Part shown: in pieces, positions 43,126 to 52,652 of the stretch
How positions within the stretch are numbered: position 1 is the stretch's first letter
Layout of the letters: every line of letters starts with the position of its first letter
The notes under the pieces: model-generated
What the model was told of the DNA's origin: nothing
The model's database searches: none
Seen by the model: the letters and a program-made list of their open reading frames with translations, nothing else
NCBI RefSeq assembly: GCF_040362765.1
Contig: NZ_BAABWK010000001.1
Span: 124,001-188,000 of the forward strand
Origin: Pyruvatibacter sp. HU-CL02332
GTDB taxonomy: Bacteria > Pseudomonadota > Alphaproteobacteria > CGMCC-115125
Direction of reading: 5' to 3'
DNA: 64,000 nt
Translations under genes and position numbers: made by a program

Positions 43126-43156
43126 ATGGATCCCCCGGTCAAGCCGGAGGATGGCG
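43126..43156 (+). repeat. 31-bp short repeat, copy 2
   Basis: Matches 16121-16151 except one base in the CCCC run (CCCCC here, CCCCA there). Confidence 0.8.
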
Positions 43157-43188
43157 TCGTTGGGAAAAGACGACGGACAACGAAGGCC

Positions 43189-43746
43189 TTACGACTTATC
43201 CCCGCTCTCCATCATCACGATAGAATTGGTGATGGCCTGGAAAAACTTGATGCCTTCGCGGATCGTCGCTTCGTCCATTGGTTCCATCATCTCTTTGATG
43301 ACGTCGACGCCACGATCCATCATGGCGGCAATATGCTTGGCACCCTTGGGTGTCAGCCGAACGATTTTTTCGCGTGCCGAGTTGGGATCTTCTTCCTGCA
43401 CCACAAGTGACAGCGGCGGCGATGCCATGGCGCGAATGGCCTTGGTGATGGCCGCACTGGAAATATCGAACCACGAGCGCAACGACTGCTCAATGTCCTT
43501 GCGGCGCATCATTGTGCCGTTCTCGCCTGCCGAGTGGATATGCCAGAGGACCGCCACCTGATGGCGGCCAAGTTCACCCGTGACACCCTTGTCGCGCAGG
43601 GCGTCTTCCACCTTGATGCCGGCCTTGTAGTGGATGGGATAAAAGAAGCCGAGCAGCGCCAGTGCGGCAGCAGGCCGGTCAAAGCCTTTGCCGTCTTTAA
43701 GGCTGGGCCCAGACTTAGGCGCAGTTTTGGATTTTGCAGGCGGCAT
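43189..43746 (-). CDS. MarR-type winged-helix regulator
   Basis: 185 residues. After a basic N-terminus (PPAKSKTAPKSGPSLKDGKG), a helix-rich part with ELGRHQVAVLWHIHSA, the recognition region RRKDIEQSLRSWFDISSAAITKAIRAM and a wing LVVQEEDPNSAREKIVRLTPKG identify a MarR-like fold. ATG 43746 has GGAG 8 bases upstream; an upstream GTG is unlikely. It lies between the P450/SnoaL and the PQQ dehydrogenase genes and could regulate either; the P450 palindrome is a candidate site. Confidence 0.82.
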   Translation of the reverse strand: MPPAKSKTAPKSGPSLKDGKGFDRPAAALALLGFFYPIHYKAGIKVEDALRDKGVTGELGRHQVAVLWHIHSAGENGTMMRRKDIEQSLRSWFDISSAAITKAIRAMASPPLSLVVQEEDPNSAREKIVRLTPKGAKHIAAMMDRGVDVIKEMMEPMDEATIREGIKFFQAITNSIVMMESGDKS

Positions 43747-43818
43747 GGGCAGCACTCCGATTCTTCCAGTGCCCCATCCTACCGCGAGTTATGCCATGCC
43801 ACCTATGGCGGCAATTTC

Positions 43819-45759
43819 CTATGGCAGCGCGAAGGCGACAACCCGGTCATTCAACGTCGTTGTCGAGCGCGAATGACCGCCTGCAGAAATCACCACATAC
43901 TGCCTGCCCTGCCATTCATAGGTCATGGGTGTCGCCTGTCCGCCACCGGGCAAACGGCCTTTCCACAGCTCTTCGCCGGTCTTGGCATCAAAGGCGCGCA
44001 GATAATCATCCATCGCCGCGCCGATGAAAACGAGGCCCCCGGCCGTCACAAGTGGACCGCCGAAATTGGGCGTGCCCAGCTCCCAGGGAATAGGCACGGG
44101 CGCCAGATCGCGCACGGTACCCAAAGTGGACTCCCACGCAATTTCACCGGTCGACAGATCAATCGCGTGCAAAACACCGAACGGTGGCTTGTTGCAGGGC
44201 AGACTGATCGGCGACAGCAGCAGGTCGCGCTTCATGCCATAACGCGTCCCCGCCTGGGCGCTGATCTCCTTGTTGGGCTCGGCTTCCTTGGCGGCAGCAA
44301 ACTCATCACGCGGAATAAGCTTCACCACATGCAGCGCGCGCGACGTGTTGACGTACATGAGCTGGGTCTGCGGGTTGAACGCCATGCCGCCCCAGTTGGC
44401 ACCACCGCCGGAGAACGGGAACATCAGCGTCCCCTGCTCGCTGGGCGGGGTGAAGAGACCATCGTTCCTGTACTGAGCAATCATGTCGCGGCAGGCCCCG
44501 CGATCCCAGAAGGTAAGCCCCCAGGCATCGTCCGGGCTGATGCTGTGGGGCACCAGCGCCGGCGGCTTTTGCGGCATTGGCTGGGTGGGCGACAGCACTT
44601 CACCCGGTGCGCCATCCTGCGGCACGGGCACTTCATCAACCGGAAACACGGGCTCGCCCGTGTCGCGGTCCAGTACGAACACAAAGCCGGTCTTGGCGAC
44701 CTGCACCACGACGTCGCGCGGGCCATCGCCCTTGTTGATGGTTACAAGGCTTGGCTGTGCGGGAAGGTCATAGTCCCACACATCATGGTGCACGGTCTGA
44801 AAATGCCAGCGCACCTTGCCGGTCTCGCCTTCGAGCGCCACCACGGAATTGGCGTAGCGATTGTCCCCCGGTCGCGCGCCACCATAAAAGTCCGGCGACG
44901 GAGACGAGGTGGGCAGAATGACCAGACCGCGCTCATGGTCGACGGACATCGGGGCCCACACATTGGCATGGCCGGTCCTGGCCGCATCTTCAGCCCGCCA
45001 GTTGCCCGGTTGCTCCGCAGCACCGCGGGCCACCGCATCAAACTCCCAGCGCGGTGCGCCGGTGCGGATGTCAAACGCACGCACCGCACCCTTGGGCGCA
45101 TCCGCACGGGCATTGTCACCGATCGCGGAACCCACAACGACGACATCACCCACGGTGACCGGTGGAGAGGTAATCTGAAACTCACCGGGCCACCACAGAT
45201 CCATGCCTGGATTGATTTTGACCTGCCCCGCCTCGCCGAACTGCGCACAGGGTTGACCGGTTGCCGCATCAACGGAGATCACCCGGCTGTCCGCCGTCCC
45301 CAAAAAAATGCGCGCGGCGCACGCAGCACCCGCCTCCGCCTGTGGGTCTTCCCAATGGACAACCCCGCGGCACAGATACTGGTTGGCGGGCTCGTAGTCC
45401 GTGGCAATGCCCGGGTCATACCGCCAAAGCTCCGCACCGGTGCCGGGATCAAGCGCAATGATTTCGTTGAAAGGTGTGCAGTAGGTCAGGCGACCATTGG
45501 CCAGAATGGGCGTGCCTTCCGACGCGCTCTTTGCCACCGCCTCAGGGCGCGCCTCCATGTCGCCGGTGGAATAGTCCCACACCAGTTCGAGATCGCCGAC
45601 CGTGTCTGCGGTTATCTCCACCGCCGGGCTGTACCGGCTGCCGCCCGCGTCACCCCCATAGTGAGACCAGTCAGCTTCCTGAGCCTGAGCGCCTCCCGCG
45701 CCAAGCAGAACACCTGCACCCATCAGCACGGTTTGTCGGATCAGTCGGGACAAGGTCAT
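43819..45759 (-). CDS. PQQ-dependent dehydrogenase (glucose-dehydrogenase-like)
   Basis: 646 residues with a signal peptide (LIRQTVLMGAGVLLGAGGAQA), so periplasmic. The eight-bladed propeller pattern of quinoproteins is visible: DWSHYGGDAGGSRYSP, ILANGRLTYCTPFNEIIALDP, FQTVHHDVWDYDLPAQPSL and VLHAIDLSTGEIAWES. It resembles the PQQ glucose/quinate dehydrogenase type rather than methanol dehydrogenase. It oxidises an alcohol or sugar and passes electrons to quinone or cytochrome c. ATG 45759 is preferred because the longer start at 45786 would lie against the palindrome at 45787-45813. PQQ synthesis genes are not in the window. Confidence 0.87.
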   Translation of the reverse strand: MTLSRLIRQTVLMGAGVLLGAGGAQAQEADWSHYGGDAGGSRYSPAVEITADTVGDLELVWDYSTGDMEARPEAVAKSASEGTPILANGRLTYCTPFNEIIALDPGTGAELWRYDPGIATDYEPANQYLCRGVVHWEDPQAEAGAACAARIFLGTADSRVISVDAATGQPCAQFGEAGQVKINPGMDLWWPGEFQITSPPVTVGDVVVVGSAIGDNARADAPKGAVRAFDIRTGAPRWEFDAVARGAAEQPGNWRAEDAARTGHANVWAPMSVDHERGLVILPTSSPSPDFYGGARPGDNRYANSVVALEGETGKVRWHFQTVHHDVWDYDLPAQPSLVTINKGDGPRDVVVQVAKTGFVFVLDRDTGEPVFPVDEVPVPQDGAPGEVLSPTQPMPQKPPALVPHSISPDDAWGLTFWDRGACRDMIAQYRNDGLFTPPSEQGTLMFPFSGGGANWGGMAFNPQTQLMYVNTSRALHVVKLIPRDEFAAAKEAEPNKEISAQAGTRYGMKRDLLLSPISLPCNKPPFGVLHAIDLSTGEIAWESTLGTVRDLAPVPIPWELGTPNFGGPLVTAGGLVFIGAAMDDYLRAFDAKTGEELWKGRLPGGGQATPMTYEWQGRQYVVISAGGHSRSTTTLNDRVVAFALP

Positions 45760-45786
45760 GGCATCAATTCCAGATTGGTTGCGCAT

Positions 45787-45813
45787 TAATTGAATGAATG
45801 ATTTATTTAATTA
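45787..45813. promoter_or_regulatory. 27-bp imperfect palindrome, candidate TetR operator
   Basis: TAATT at 45787 and AATTA at 45813 delimit a 27-base palindrome with the inner repeats GAATGAATGATTTATT; matches hold at 17 of 27 positions or more, with the centre excepted. It lies between the divergent PQQ dehydrogenase and TetR genes, 28 bp from the former's start. Confidence 0.6.
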
Positions 45814-45865
45814 TTGCGCGCCGTCAAGGGGTAAGATGCACCTGACGTGACATCAGTGAGTCGAC

Positions 45866-46585
45866 ATGCCAGCCAACAGACCGCCCTCCCGCCGCTCGAA
45901 GAGAGGCGAAACCCCGCAGGAACGCTTGGAAGTTGTGGCTAGGGCCGCCTTTGAGTGCATCAGCCGCACGGGCTATTTGCGCACCCAGATGGCGGACGTG
46001 GCAAAAGCCGCTGATCTCTCACCGGCGGCGCTGTACAGCTACGCCAAGGGCAAGGAGGGGCTTCTTACCCTCGCGGTTCTTCATGCGCTGGGAGATGGCC
46101 TGCCGGACGGGCCATTGCCGATCACCCCCATGACGCCCGACGAGATTGTTGATCTGAGCGAGAAGCGGATTGCCCAGCTTGCCCGCTGGGACACACTGAC
46201 CGCAGCCCTGAAGGCCAAGACACCGCCGACCCTTGCGACGCTCCGGCAAATAGGGGCTGAGGCGTATGACCTGCAATCCACCAACCGCAAGGGCATTTGG
46301 CTGATCGACCGGCTGTCGCTTGAACTACCTGAAATTGAAAAGATGCAGGCCACCCGGATGCACGGGGCCTTGATGAGCGACCTGACAAAACTCATCGCCA
46401 AATGGGCTGAACCGGGAATCGTGCCCGATGTCGCAGCCCGCAACGCCGTTGAAATGCTGGCCTGGCCGTCCATGCACCGCCATCGCGATGCCTGGCTCAA
46501 GCCAAGCGCAGATGAGGCCCAGATACGCGAAACAGCGCTGCGTCAGTACGCAGCGCTGCTTGCTTCAACGATTCGAAAAAAGTAA
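45866..46585 (+). CDS. TetR family transcriptional regulator
   Basis: 239 residues. N-terminal HTH: LEVVARAAFECISRTGYLRTQMADVAKAADLSPAALYSYAKGKEGLL is the TetR pattern, followed by an all-helical ligand domain. It is divergent from the PQQ dehydrogenase gene over a 27-bp palindrome, so control of that enzyme is the most likely role. Ligand unknown. Confidence 0.87.
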   Translation: MPANRPPSRRSKRGETPQERLEVVARAAFECISRTGYLRTQMADVAKAADLSPAALYSYAKGKEGLLTLAVLHALGDGLPDGPLPITPMTPDEIVDLSEKRIAQLARWDTLTAALKAKTPPTLATLRQIGAEAYDLQSTNRKGIWLIDRLSLELPEIEKMQATRMHGALMSDLTKLIAKWAEPGIVPDVAARNAVEMLAWPSMHRHRDAWLKPSADEAQIRETALRQYAALLASTIRKK

Positions 46586-46601
46586 GGAGGGCGCCTTAGC
46601 C

Positions 46602-46925
46602 TTAGCCTTCAGTTGAGACCTGCTCGCGGGCTTTGGCCATCAGTTCCTGCATGGTGCGGCGGATCTGGTGCTCTGACTTGTCCACACCGCGCGCTTCAAG
46701 ATCGCCGGAAACCTTGCGGTACACGTCTTCTTCGCCAGCCTCTTCGAAGTCGGCTTTCACCACTTCCTTGGCATAGGCATCCGCATCGTCACCGGTCAGG
46801 CCCATGGCCTCTGCGGCCCACAGGCCAAGCAGCTTGTTGCGACGGGCAACAGCCTTGAATTCGAGTTCCTGATCATGGGCAAACTTGTTCTCAAAGTCCT
46901 TGCCACGCTTGTCTAGTGAACTCAT
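46602..46925 (-). CDS. F1-ATPase zeta inhibitor subunit (DUF1476)
   Basis: 107 residues of the DUF1476 family, the zeta subunit that inhibits the F1 ATPase of alphaproteobacteria. The N-terminus LDKRGKDFENKFAHDQELEFKAVARRNKLLGLWAAEAMG is diagnostic; the rest is a helical bundle ending HQIRRTMQELMAKAREQV. It is divergent from purC, the usual neighbour in alphaproteobacteria. Confidence 0.93.
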   Translation of the reverse strand: MSSLDKRGKDFENKFAHDQELEFKAVARRNKLLGLWAAEAMGLTGDDADAYAKEVVKADFEEAGEEDVYRKVSGDLEARGVDKSEHQIRRTMQELMAKAREQVSTEG

Positions 46926-47157
46926 CTCGAAACGCCTCTTGCCAAATGGGTGCCATGCTGTGGGGCATCAGTCCCACGAACAGACAGAAAACTGCCAAAT
47001 TTCAGGGATTTTGACCATATGCCAGCCCTGAACTTCGGCTAGGCATAGCCCCCAATTTCCGCTAAAGCAACACGTGTGCACGGGCGCGCTTGAGGTCAAG
47101 TGGTCGCACCGCACAATCCGCCAGTTTTGGCGCCAATCCAAGATGGATTCCCAATCG

Positions 47158-47925
47158 ATGACTCGCCGCAGAAAAATCTACGAAGGCAAGGCCAAGATTC
47201 TCTATGAGGGCCCCGAGCCAGGCACGCTTGTTCAGCATTTCAAGGACGACGCGACCGCCTTCAACAACAAGAAACACGACCTGATCGAGGGCAAGGGCGT
47301 CCTCAACAATCGTATCTCCGAATACGTGTTTACGCGCCTGGGCGAGATCGGCATCCCCACCCACTTCCTCAAACGCGTCAACATGCGCGAACAGCTGGTG
47401 AAGGAAGTCGAGATCATCCCCATTGAAGTGATGATCCGCAATGTGGCCGCAGGCTCCCTGGCTAAGCGCCTTGGCATTGAGGAAGGCACACCCCTGCCCC
47501 GCTCGATCATCGAGTTTGCCTACAAGTCCGATGAACTGGACGACCCGCTGGTCACCGAAGAACACATCACGGCCTTTGCCTGGGCAACGCCTCAGGAAAT
47601 CGACGACATGATGGCCATGAGCCTGCGCATCAACGATTTCCTCTCCGGCCTGTTTCTGGGGATCGGCATCAAGCTCGTCGATTTCAAGATCGAGTTTGGC
47701 CGTCACTTCGAAGGCGAAATGATGCGCGTCATTCTTGCCGACGAGATCAGCCCGGACTCATGCCGCCTGTGGGATACCGCAACAAACGAGAAGCTCGACA
47801 AGGACCGGTTCCGCCGCGACCTGGGCGGGCTGATGGATGCCTATCAGGAGGTGGCCCGCCGCCTCGGCATCCTGATGGAAAACGAAGATCAGACACCCCG
47901 CACGGGACCCGTGCTTGTGAAATAA
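47158..47925 (+). CDS. purC: phosphoribosylaminoimidazole-succinocarboxamide synthase
   Basis: SAICAR synthase, 255 residues, ATP-dependent step of purine synthesis. Visible are [57 protein letters not shown]-type ([17 protein letters not shown]) and the late motif [15 protein letters not shown] 47158 gives the usual length; an in-frame ATG at 47143 is possible. The hairpin at 47972-47996 separates it from purS. Confidence 0.95.
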   Translation: MTRRRKIYEGKAKILYEGPEPGTLVQHFKDDATAFNNKKHDLIEGKGVLNNRISEYVFTRLGEIGIPTHFLKRVNMREQLVKEVEIIPIEVMIRNVAAGSLAKRLGIEEGTPLPRSIIEFAYKSDELDDPLVTEEHITAFAWATPQEIDDMMAMSLRINDFLSGLFLGIGIKLVDFKIEFGRHFEGEMMRVILADEISPDSCRLWDTATNEKLDKDRFRRDLGGLMDAYQEVARRLGILMENEDQTPRTGPVLVK

Positions 47926-47971
47926 GCCTGGTCACGTAGCTGCCATGCGCCCACCAGTGGGCACGCCGGTG

Positions 47972-47996
47972 GGGTCCCTGATATTTTCAGGGACCC
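47972..47996 (+). other. 10-bp perfect hairpin between purC and purS
   Basis: GGGTCCCTGA and TCAGGGACCC pair around five T/A bases. No T run follows, so it is not a classical terminator; it may protect mRNA ends or reduce read-through. Confidence 0.5.
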
Positions 47997-48095
47997 GCCA
48001 ACCCGATTCGAAACCTCGCCCCCGCGCCCGTCACTCCTGACACGCATGCGGCGAGCACCAAGGAGCTCCGCCAGAACAGGCCGGAGAACATGTCC

Positions 48096-48341
48096 ATGAA
48101 GGCACGCGTTCACGTCACGCTTAAGAACGGCGTTCTCGATCCCCAGGGCAAAGCCATCGAAAAGACGCTCGGCAATCTGGGCTTCTCAGGTGTTGGTGAT
48201 GTCCGTCAGGGCAAGGTCATTGAACTGGACCTCGACGAAACCGATGCCGCCAAGGCAGAAGCCGCCGTCAAGGACATGTGCGAACAGCTCCTCGCCAATA
48301 CGGTGATCGAGAACTACACCATCGAACTGGATGCTGCGTAA
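48096..48341 (+). CDS. purS: phosphoribosylformylglycinamidine synthase subunit PurS
   Basis: 81-residue small subunit that bridges PurL and PurQ in FGAM synthase. The PurS pattern [21 protein letters not shown] and [18 protein letters not shown] is clear. ATG 48096 is preferred over 48090 because GGAG at 48083-48086 is too close to the latter. The final TAA overlaps the purQ ATG by one base. Confidence 0.94.
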   Translation: MKARVHVTLKNGVLDPQGKAIEKTLGNLGFSGVGDVRQGKVIELDLDETDAAKAEAAVKDMCEQLLANTVIENYTIELDAA

Positions 48342-49033
48342 TGAAGGCAGCAGTTGTGATCTTCCCTGGCTCCAACTGTGACCGGGATACGCTGGTGGCG
48401 CTGGAACGCATCACCGGACGTAAACCCACACAGGTGTGGCATACGGAAACCGAGCTTCCCGCGTGTGACCTTGTGGTCCTGCCCGGCGGCTTCACCTATG
48501 GCGACTATCTGCGCGCCGGTGCCATGGCGGCCCGCTCACCTGTGATGGCCGCGGTCAAGAAGCGCGCCGAGGATGGCGCGCATGTGCTGGGCATCTGCAA
48601 CGGCTTCCAGATGCTGACCGAAACGGGCCTGCTGCCCGGCGCATTGATGCGCAATGCGGACCTCAAATTCCTGTGCAAGGACGTGCATCTCAGCGTCGAG
48701 CGCAACGATACGGCCTTTACCCGCAAATACCCGACCAGCAAGCCGATCCGCATTCCCATTGCCCATCATGACGGCAACTATTTTGCAGACGACGAAACCC
48801 TGGCCCGTATTGAAGGCGAAGGCCGCGTGGCATTCCGCTATGTCACCAAGGACGGCGCGCCTAGTGACGCTGCCAACCCCAATGGCTCGCGCGGTAATAT
48901 TGCAGGCATCTATTCAGACGATCTACGGGTGCTCGGCATGATGCCTCACCCCGAGCGGCTGATTGAACCCGCCCTTGGCGGCAGCGATGGCCGCCCGATG
49001 TTTGAAGGTCTTCTGGAGGCCCTTTCCTCATGA
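48341..49033 (+). CDS. purQ: phosphoribosylformylglycinamidine synthase subunit PurQ
   Basis: 230-residue class I glutamine amidotransferase subunit that supplies ammonia for FGAM synthesis. Nucleophile loop [11 protein letters not shown] with the catalytic Cys, N-terminal [13 protein letters not shown], and the His/Glu pair in [11 protein letters not shown] are visible. It overlaps purS by one base and purL by four. Confidence 0.95.
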   Translation: MKAAVVIFPGSNCDRDTLVALERITGRKPTQVWHTETELPACDLVVLPGGFTYGDYLRAGAMAARSPVMAAVKKRAEDGAHVLGICNGFQMLTETGLLPGALMRNADLKFLCKDVHLSVERNDTAFTRKYPTSKPIRIPIAHHDGNYFADDETLARIEGEGRVAFRYVTKDGAPSDAANPNGSRGNIAGIYSDDLRVLGMMPHPERLIEPALGGSDGRPMFEGLLEALSS

Positions 49034-51294
49034 GTGAAGCTGTTTCAAACGAGCAGGAACTCCCGCAGGCGGACCCCGGCGTCCATGAGCCGGAGATCAC
49101 ACCGCAGATCGTCAAGGAGCACGGCTTCTCTGAAGAAGAGTATGCCCGCGTGCTGCGTGCCCTGAACCGCACGCCGACCATGACCGAGCTTGGCGTTTAT
49201 TCCGTCATGTGGTCCGAACACTGCTCTTACAAGTCGTCGCGCGTGTGGCTGAAACAGCTGCCCACAACCGGTGAACAGGTGATCTGTGGTCCCGGCGAAA
49301 ACGCAGGCATCGTGGATATTGGCAATGGCCTGGCCGCCGTCTTCAAGATGGAAAGCCACAACCACCCGTCTTTCATCGAGCCCTATCAGGGCGCGGCCAC
49401 GGGCGTTGGTGGCATCATGCGTGACGTGTTCACCATGGGTGCACGCCCCATCGCCAATCTCAATGCGCTGCGCTTCGGCGCACCGGAACACGAAAAGACC
49501 CGCCACCTTGTGGAAGGCGTGGTCTCCGGCATTGGCGGCTACGGCAACTGCTTCGGCGTGCCGACCGTGGGCGGCGAGGTTGAGTTTGACCCGGCCTACA
49601 ACGGCAACATCCTGGTCAACGCCATGTGCGTTGGCCTCGCGCCGGCAGACAACATTTTTTATGCGGCGGCATCCGGCATCGGAAACCCCGTCGTCTATGT
49701 GGGCTCCAAGACCGGCCGCGACGGCATTCATGGTGCCACCATGGCATCCGCCGAGTTTGACGATGACAGTCAGGAAAAACGCCCGACCGTGCAGGTGGGT
49801 GATCCGTTTACGGAAAAACTCCTGCTGGAAGCTTGCCTAGAGTTGATGGCCGAAGACGCCATCGTCGCCATTCAGGACATGGGCGCTGCTGGCCTCACAT
49901 CCTCATCCGTTGAGATGGCGGGCAAAGGCAATGTGGGCATCGAGCTGAGCCTCGATGACGTGCCGTGCCGCGAAGAAGCCATGACGGCCTATGAAATGCT
50001 GCTGTCTGAAAGCCAGGAGCGCATGCTCATGGTGCTGAAGCCGGGCCGCGAAGACAAAGCCCGTGCCATCTTTGAAAAGTGGCAGCTGGACTTTGCCGTT
50101 ATCGGCACCATCACCGATACCGGCCGCATGGTCGTGCGCCACAAGGGTGTGATGGTGGCAGACTTGCCGCTGGACAGCCTCAATGATGACGCGCCCATGT
50201 ATGAGCGTCCGTATGAGTTCACCAAGCCGCCGGCACCCTTTGAGACGGCCAGGGCATCCGCACCGGACAACGCGGCAGAAACACTTGTGAAGATGGTGGG
50301 GTCACCCGCCCTCTCTTCACGCCGCTGGATCTATGAGCAGTACGACCACACCATCATGGGCGACACCATTCAGCGTCCCGGTGGCAACGCAGGCATTGTG
50401 CGTGTGCACGACACCAATACGGCGCTCGCCACAACCGTTGATGTGACACCGCGCTATTGCAAAGCCGACCCCAAGGAAGGCGGCAAGCAGGCTGTGGTAG
50501 AAACCTGGCGCAATCTGGTCGCCACCGGCGCCAAGCCTCTGGCCATCACCGACTGCATGAACTTCGGCAATCCCGAGCGCCCTGAGATCATGGGCCAGTT
50601 CGCAGGCTGCATCCTCGGGATGAAGGAAGCCTGCGAGGCGCTGGACTACCCGGTCGTCTCCGGCAATGTGTCGCTCTACAACGAAACCAACGGCACCGGC
50701 ATTCTGCCGACCCCTGCCATTGGCGGCATCGGCCTCATTGAAGACGCCCGCATCTATGCCCGCACCGACGGCATGAAGGACGGCGACGAGCTGATCCTGA
50801 TTGGTGACGAGAACGGCTATCTGGGCCAGTCCCTGTACATCCGCGATGTGCTGGGCATGGACCTGGACAAGGATGGCGGTGCACCGCCCCCCATCAACCT
50901 GGAGATTGAACGCCGCAACGGCGACTTCGTGCGAGGGCTCATCGGCACCGGGCGTTTGTCCGCCGTGCATGATCTGTCAGATGGCGGCCTCTATGTGGCG
51001 CTGGCGGAACTCTGCGTCTCCAGCAATGTGGGTGCGGACGTAACGCTGCCCGACGGCATCGAGGCTCATGCGGCTCTCTTTGGTGAGGATCAGTCCCGCT
51101 ACATCATTGCCCTGCCCGCCAACCTGGTTCAGCAGGCGCTGAAGGCCGCTGGCAAAGCTGGCGTGACGGCCCGCCATCTGGGCAAGGCGGGTGGCACCCA
51201 ATTGACGGCGCAGGGGTGTGACCCCATATCTGTCGAGACATTGCGCGAGGCCCACGAGGGCTGGTTCCCGACCTATATGGATGCTACCCATTAG
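49030..51294 (+). CDS. purL: phosphoribosylformylglycinamidine synthase subunit PurL
   Basis: 754-residue synthase subunit, typical for separate-subunit type. Motifs: [14 protein letters not shown] near the N-terminus, [34 protein letters not shown] and [15 protein letters not shown]-like ([13 protein letters not shown]) with the second ATP-grasp-like half. It is the last of the three coupled purS-purQ-purL genes and is followed by bolA. Confidence 0.96.
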   Translation: MSEAVSNEQELPQADPGVHEPEITPQIVKEHGFSEEEYARVLRALNRTPTMTELGVYSVMWSEHCSYKSSRVWLKQLPTTGEQVICGPGENAGIVDIGNGLAAVFKMESHNHPSFIEPYQGAATGVGGIMRDVFTMGARPIANLNALRFGAPEHEKTRHLVEGVVSGIGGYGNCFGVPTVGGEVEFDPAYNGNILVNAMCVGLAPADNIFYAAASGIGNPVVYVGSKTGRDGIHGATMASAEFDDDSQEKRPTVQVGDPFTEKLLLEACLELMAEDAIVAIQDMGAAGLTSSSVEMAGKGNVGIELSLDDVPCREEAMTAYEMLLSESQERMLMVLKPGREDKARAIFEKWQLDFAVIGTITDTGRMVVRHKGVMVADLPLDSLNDDAPMYERPYEFTKPPAPFETARASAPDNAAETLVKMVGSPALSSRRWIYEQYDHTIMGDTIQRPGGNAGIVRVHDTNTALATTVDVTPRYCKADPKEGGKQAVVETWRNLVATGAKPLAITDCMNFGNPERPEIMGQFAGCILGMKEACEALDYPVVSGNVSLYNETNGTGILPTPAIGGIGLIEDARIYARTDGMKDGDELILIGDENGYLGQSLYIRDVLGMDLDKDGGAPPPINLEIERRNGDFVRGLIGTGRLSAVHDLSDGGLYVALAELCVSSNVGADVTLPDGIEAHAALFGEDQSRYIIALPANLVQQALKAAGKAGVTARHLGKAGGTQLTAQGCDPISVETLREAHEGWFPTYMDATH

Positions 51295-51347
51295 GCTTCA
51301 TAAAGCGGGAAAACCGCAAAGAAACTAAGAGTTTAGGAGCGTAACCC

Positions 51348-51581
51348 ATGGCCATGGCCGCAGCAGAGATCGAAAAACTGATCCGCGAGGCATTGCCTGA
51401 CGCTGAAGTCGTGATTGAGGATCTGGCAGGCGACGGAGACCACTACTCCGCCGTCGTCAAGACACCGGCCTTTGCCGGCCTCACCCGCGTGCAGCAGCAC
51501 AAGATGGTTTACGACGCGCTGCAGGGCCGCATGGGCGGCGAACTGCATGCTCTGGCGTTGCAGACATCAGCGCCGAAATAG
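51348..51581 (+). CDS. BolA family protein
   Basis: 77-residue BolA-like protein: [32 protein letters not shown] and [29 protein letters not shown]. BolA proteins pair with CGFS glutaredoxins in iron-sulfur handling and iron sensing; the grxD gene follows 25 bp later, which fits that partnership. Start could be ATG 51348 or 51354. Confidence 0.92.
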   Translation: MAMAAAEIEKLIREALPDAEVVIEDLAGDGDHYSAVVKTPAFAGLTRVQQHKMVYDALQGRMGGELHALALQTSAPK

Positions 51582-51606
51582 GCTTAGGAACGTGAAGGAC
51601 ACCACC

Positions 51607-51954
51607 ATGAGCGACATTCCCGCATTCGACAAAATCGACGCCGCCATCAAGTCCGACGACGTGATGCTGTTCATGAAGGGCACGCCTGTGTTCCCGCAAT
51701 GCGGCTTCTCGTCCACCGTCGTGCAAATTCTCAGCTATCTCGGCGTGAAATTCTCGTCGATGAATGTGCTGGAAGACGACGACGTGCGCGAAGGCATCAA
51801 GCAGTTCTCAAACTGGCCGACCATTCCCCAGCTCTACGTCAAGGGCGAGTTCGTCGGCGGCTGCGACATCCTCCGCGAGATGTTTGAAGAAGGCGAGCTG
51901 CGCGACTACTTCGCCGGCAAGGGCATCGCCATGGAAGCGCAGGCTGACGCCTAG
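51607..51954 (+). CDS. grxD: monothiol glutaredoxin (CGFS type)
   Basis: 115 residues with the CGFS active site in [15 protein letters not shown], plus [19 protein letters not shown] with the glutathione-binding residues. Monothiol glutaredoxins carry Fe-S clusters with BolA partners. A strong terminator follows at 51984. Confidence 0.95.
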   Translation: MSDIPAFDKIDAAIKSDDVMLFMKGTPVFPQCGFSSTVVQILSYLGVKFSSMNVLEDDDVREGIKQFSNWPTIPQLYVKGEFVGGCDILREMFEEGELRDYFAGKGIAMEAQADA

Positions 51955-51983
51955 GCTGATTTCCCTGCCCCACAGCACACGAG

Positions 51984-52020
51984 AACAACGCCGCGACTTG
52001 ATCGCGGCGTTGTTGTTTCA
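51984..52020 (+). terminator. Rho-independent terminator after grxD
   Basis: A 13-bp perfect stem (51984-51996 with 52002-52014) with a 5-base loop is followed by GTTTC. Confidence 0.85.
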
Positions 52021-52075
52021 AGACTCGGCGCGCGGCACTAAGGTCAGCGTCTGAAGCGCAAACCGGCCTGGCACA

Positions 52076-52624
52076 TTGAAGCAAGCACTGGTCATAAGCG
52101 GGTTACCCGCCAGCGGAAAAACCACACTGGGCAAACAGCTTGCGCAGTCTCTGGGATTTGATTTCCTGGACAAGGACGACTTCCTCGAACAACTTTTTGA
52201 CGACCAGGGTGTTGGCGACCTCGCCTGGAGACAAAAGCTCAGTCGGCAAAGCGACCATGATTTTCAGGACGTCGCTAGAAATCTTGATTCAGCCGTGCTG
52301 ATTTCCCACTGGCGCCCACCGGGCACAGACGGATCTTCGGGAACACCCACAGAGTGGCTGAAGGACACATTTCAAAAGGTTGTTGAGGTCTTTTGCGATT
52401 GCCCGCCCGAAGAAGCAGCAAGGCGCTTTGCCACACGCTCAAGGCACAAAGGGCATGGCGATGGCTTCCAGACCGGGGACGAGATCAACGCAAGAATGTC
52501 CGCCTGGGCAAAAGGCCTGCCACTGGGTGTTGGTCCCTTGATACGCATCGACACAACGTCGCCTGTCAGTATCGATGACGTCATGAAGCAGGTTGAAAGA
52601 CACCTGGGCTCAACAGCCTCCTGA
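52076..52624 (+). CDS. P-loop kinase-like protein (AAA family)
   Basis: 182 residues. Walker A is ISGLPASGKTTL at residues 7-18; FLDKDDFLEQLFDD and VFCDCPPEEAARRF follow, as in small AAA_33/gluconate-type kinases. The start is TTG 52076 with no strong ribosome site; MKQALVISG is where homologues begin. It is not closely related to the kinase at 28427 beyond the P-loop. Substrate unknown. It converges on the TetR gene. Confidence 0.75.
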   Translation: MKQALVISGLPASGKTTLGKQLAQSLGFDFLDKDDFLEQLFDDQGVGDLAWRQKLSRQSDHDFQDVARNLDSAVLISHWRPPGTDGSSGTPTEWLKDTFQKVVEVFCDCPPEEAARRFATRSRHKGHGDGFQTGDEINARMSAWAKGLPLGVGPLIRIDTTSPVSIDDVMKQVERHLGSTAS

Positions 52625-52652
52625 ATTCGCACAGGTTGGGCCAGTCAGCCGA

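Larger units (their letters stand above)
42831..43188. other. repeat-rich intergenic region
   Basis: 358 bp without a gene. It holds the hairpin ATTCCGCG-CGCGGAAT near 42849-42872, the hairpin CCCCGCGAC-GTCGCGGGG near 42911-42932, repeat copy G, the palindrome TTGTCCGG-CCGGACAA near 43084-43104, and the 31-bp repeat copy 2 at 43126-43156. It lies between convergent genes. Confidence 0.8.

Noticed and set aside
43534-45789. A 751-codon open frame on the + strand opposite the PQQ dehydrogenase gene
   Set aside because: It covers a complete quinoprotein and part of a MarR gene in antisense; composition is Arg/His-rich, without domain motifs.
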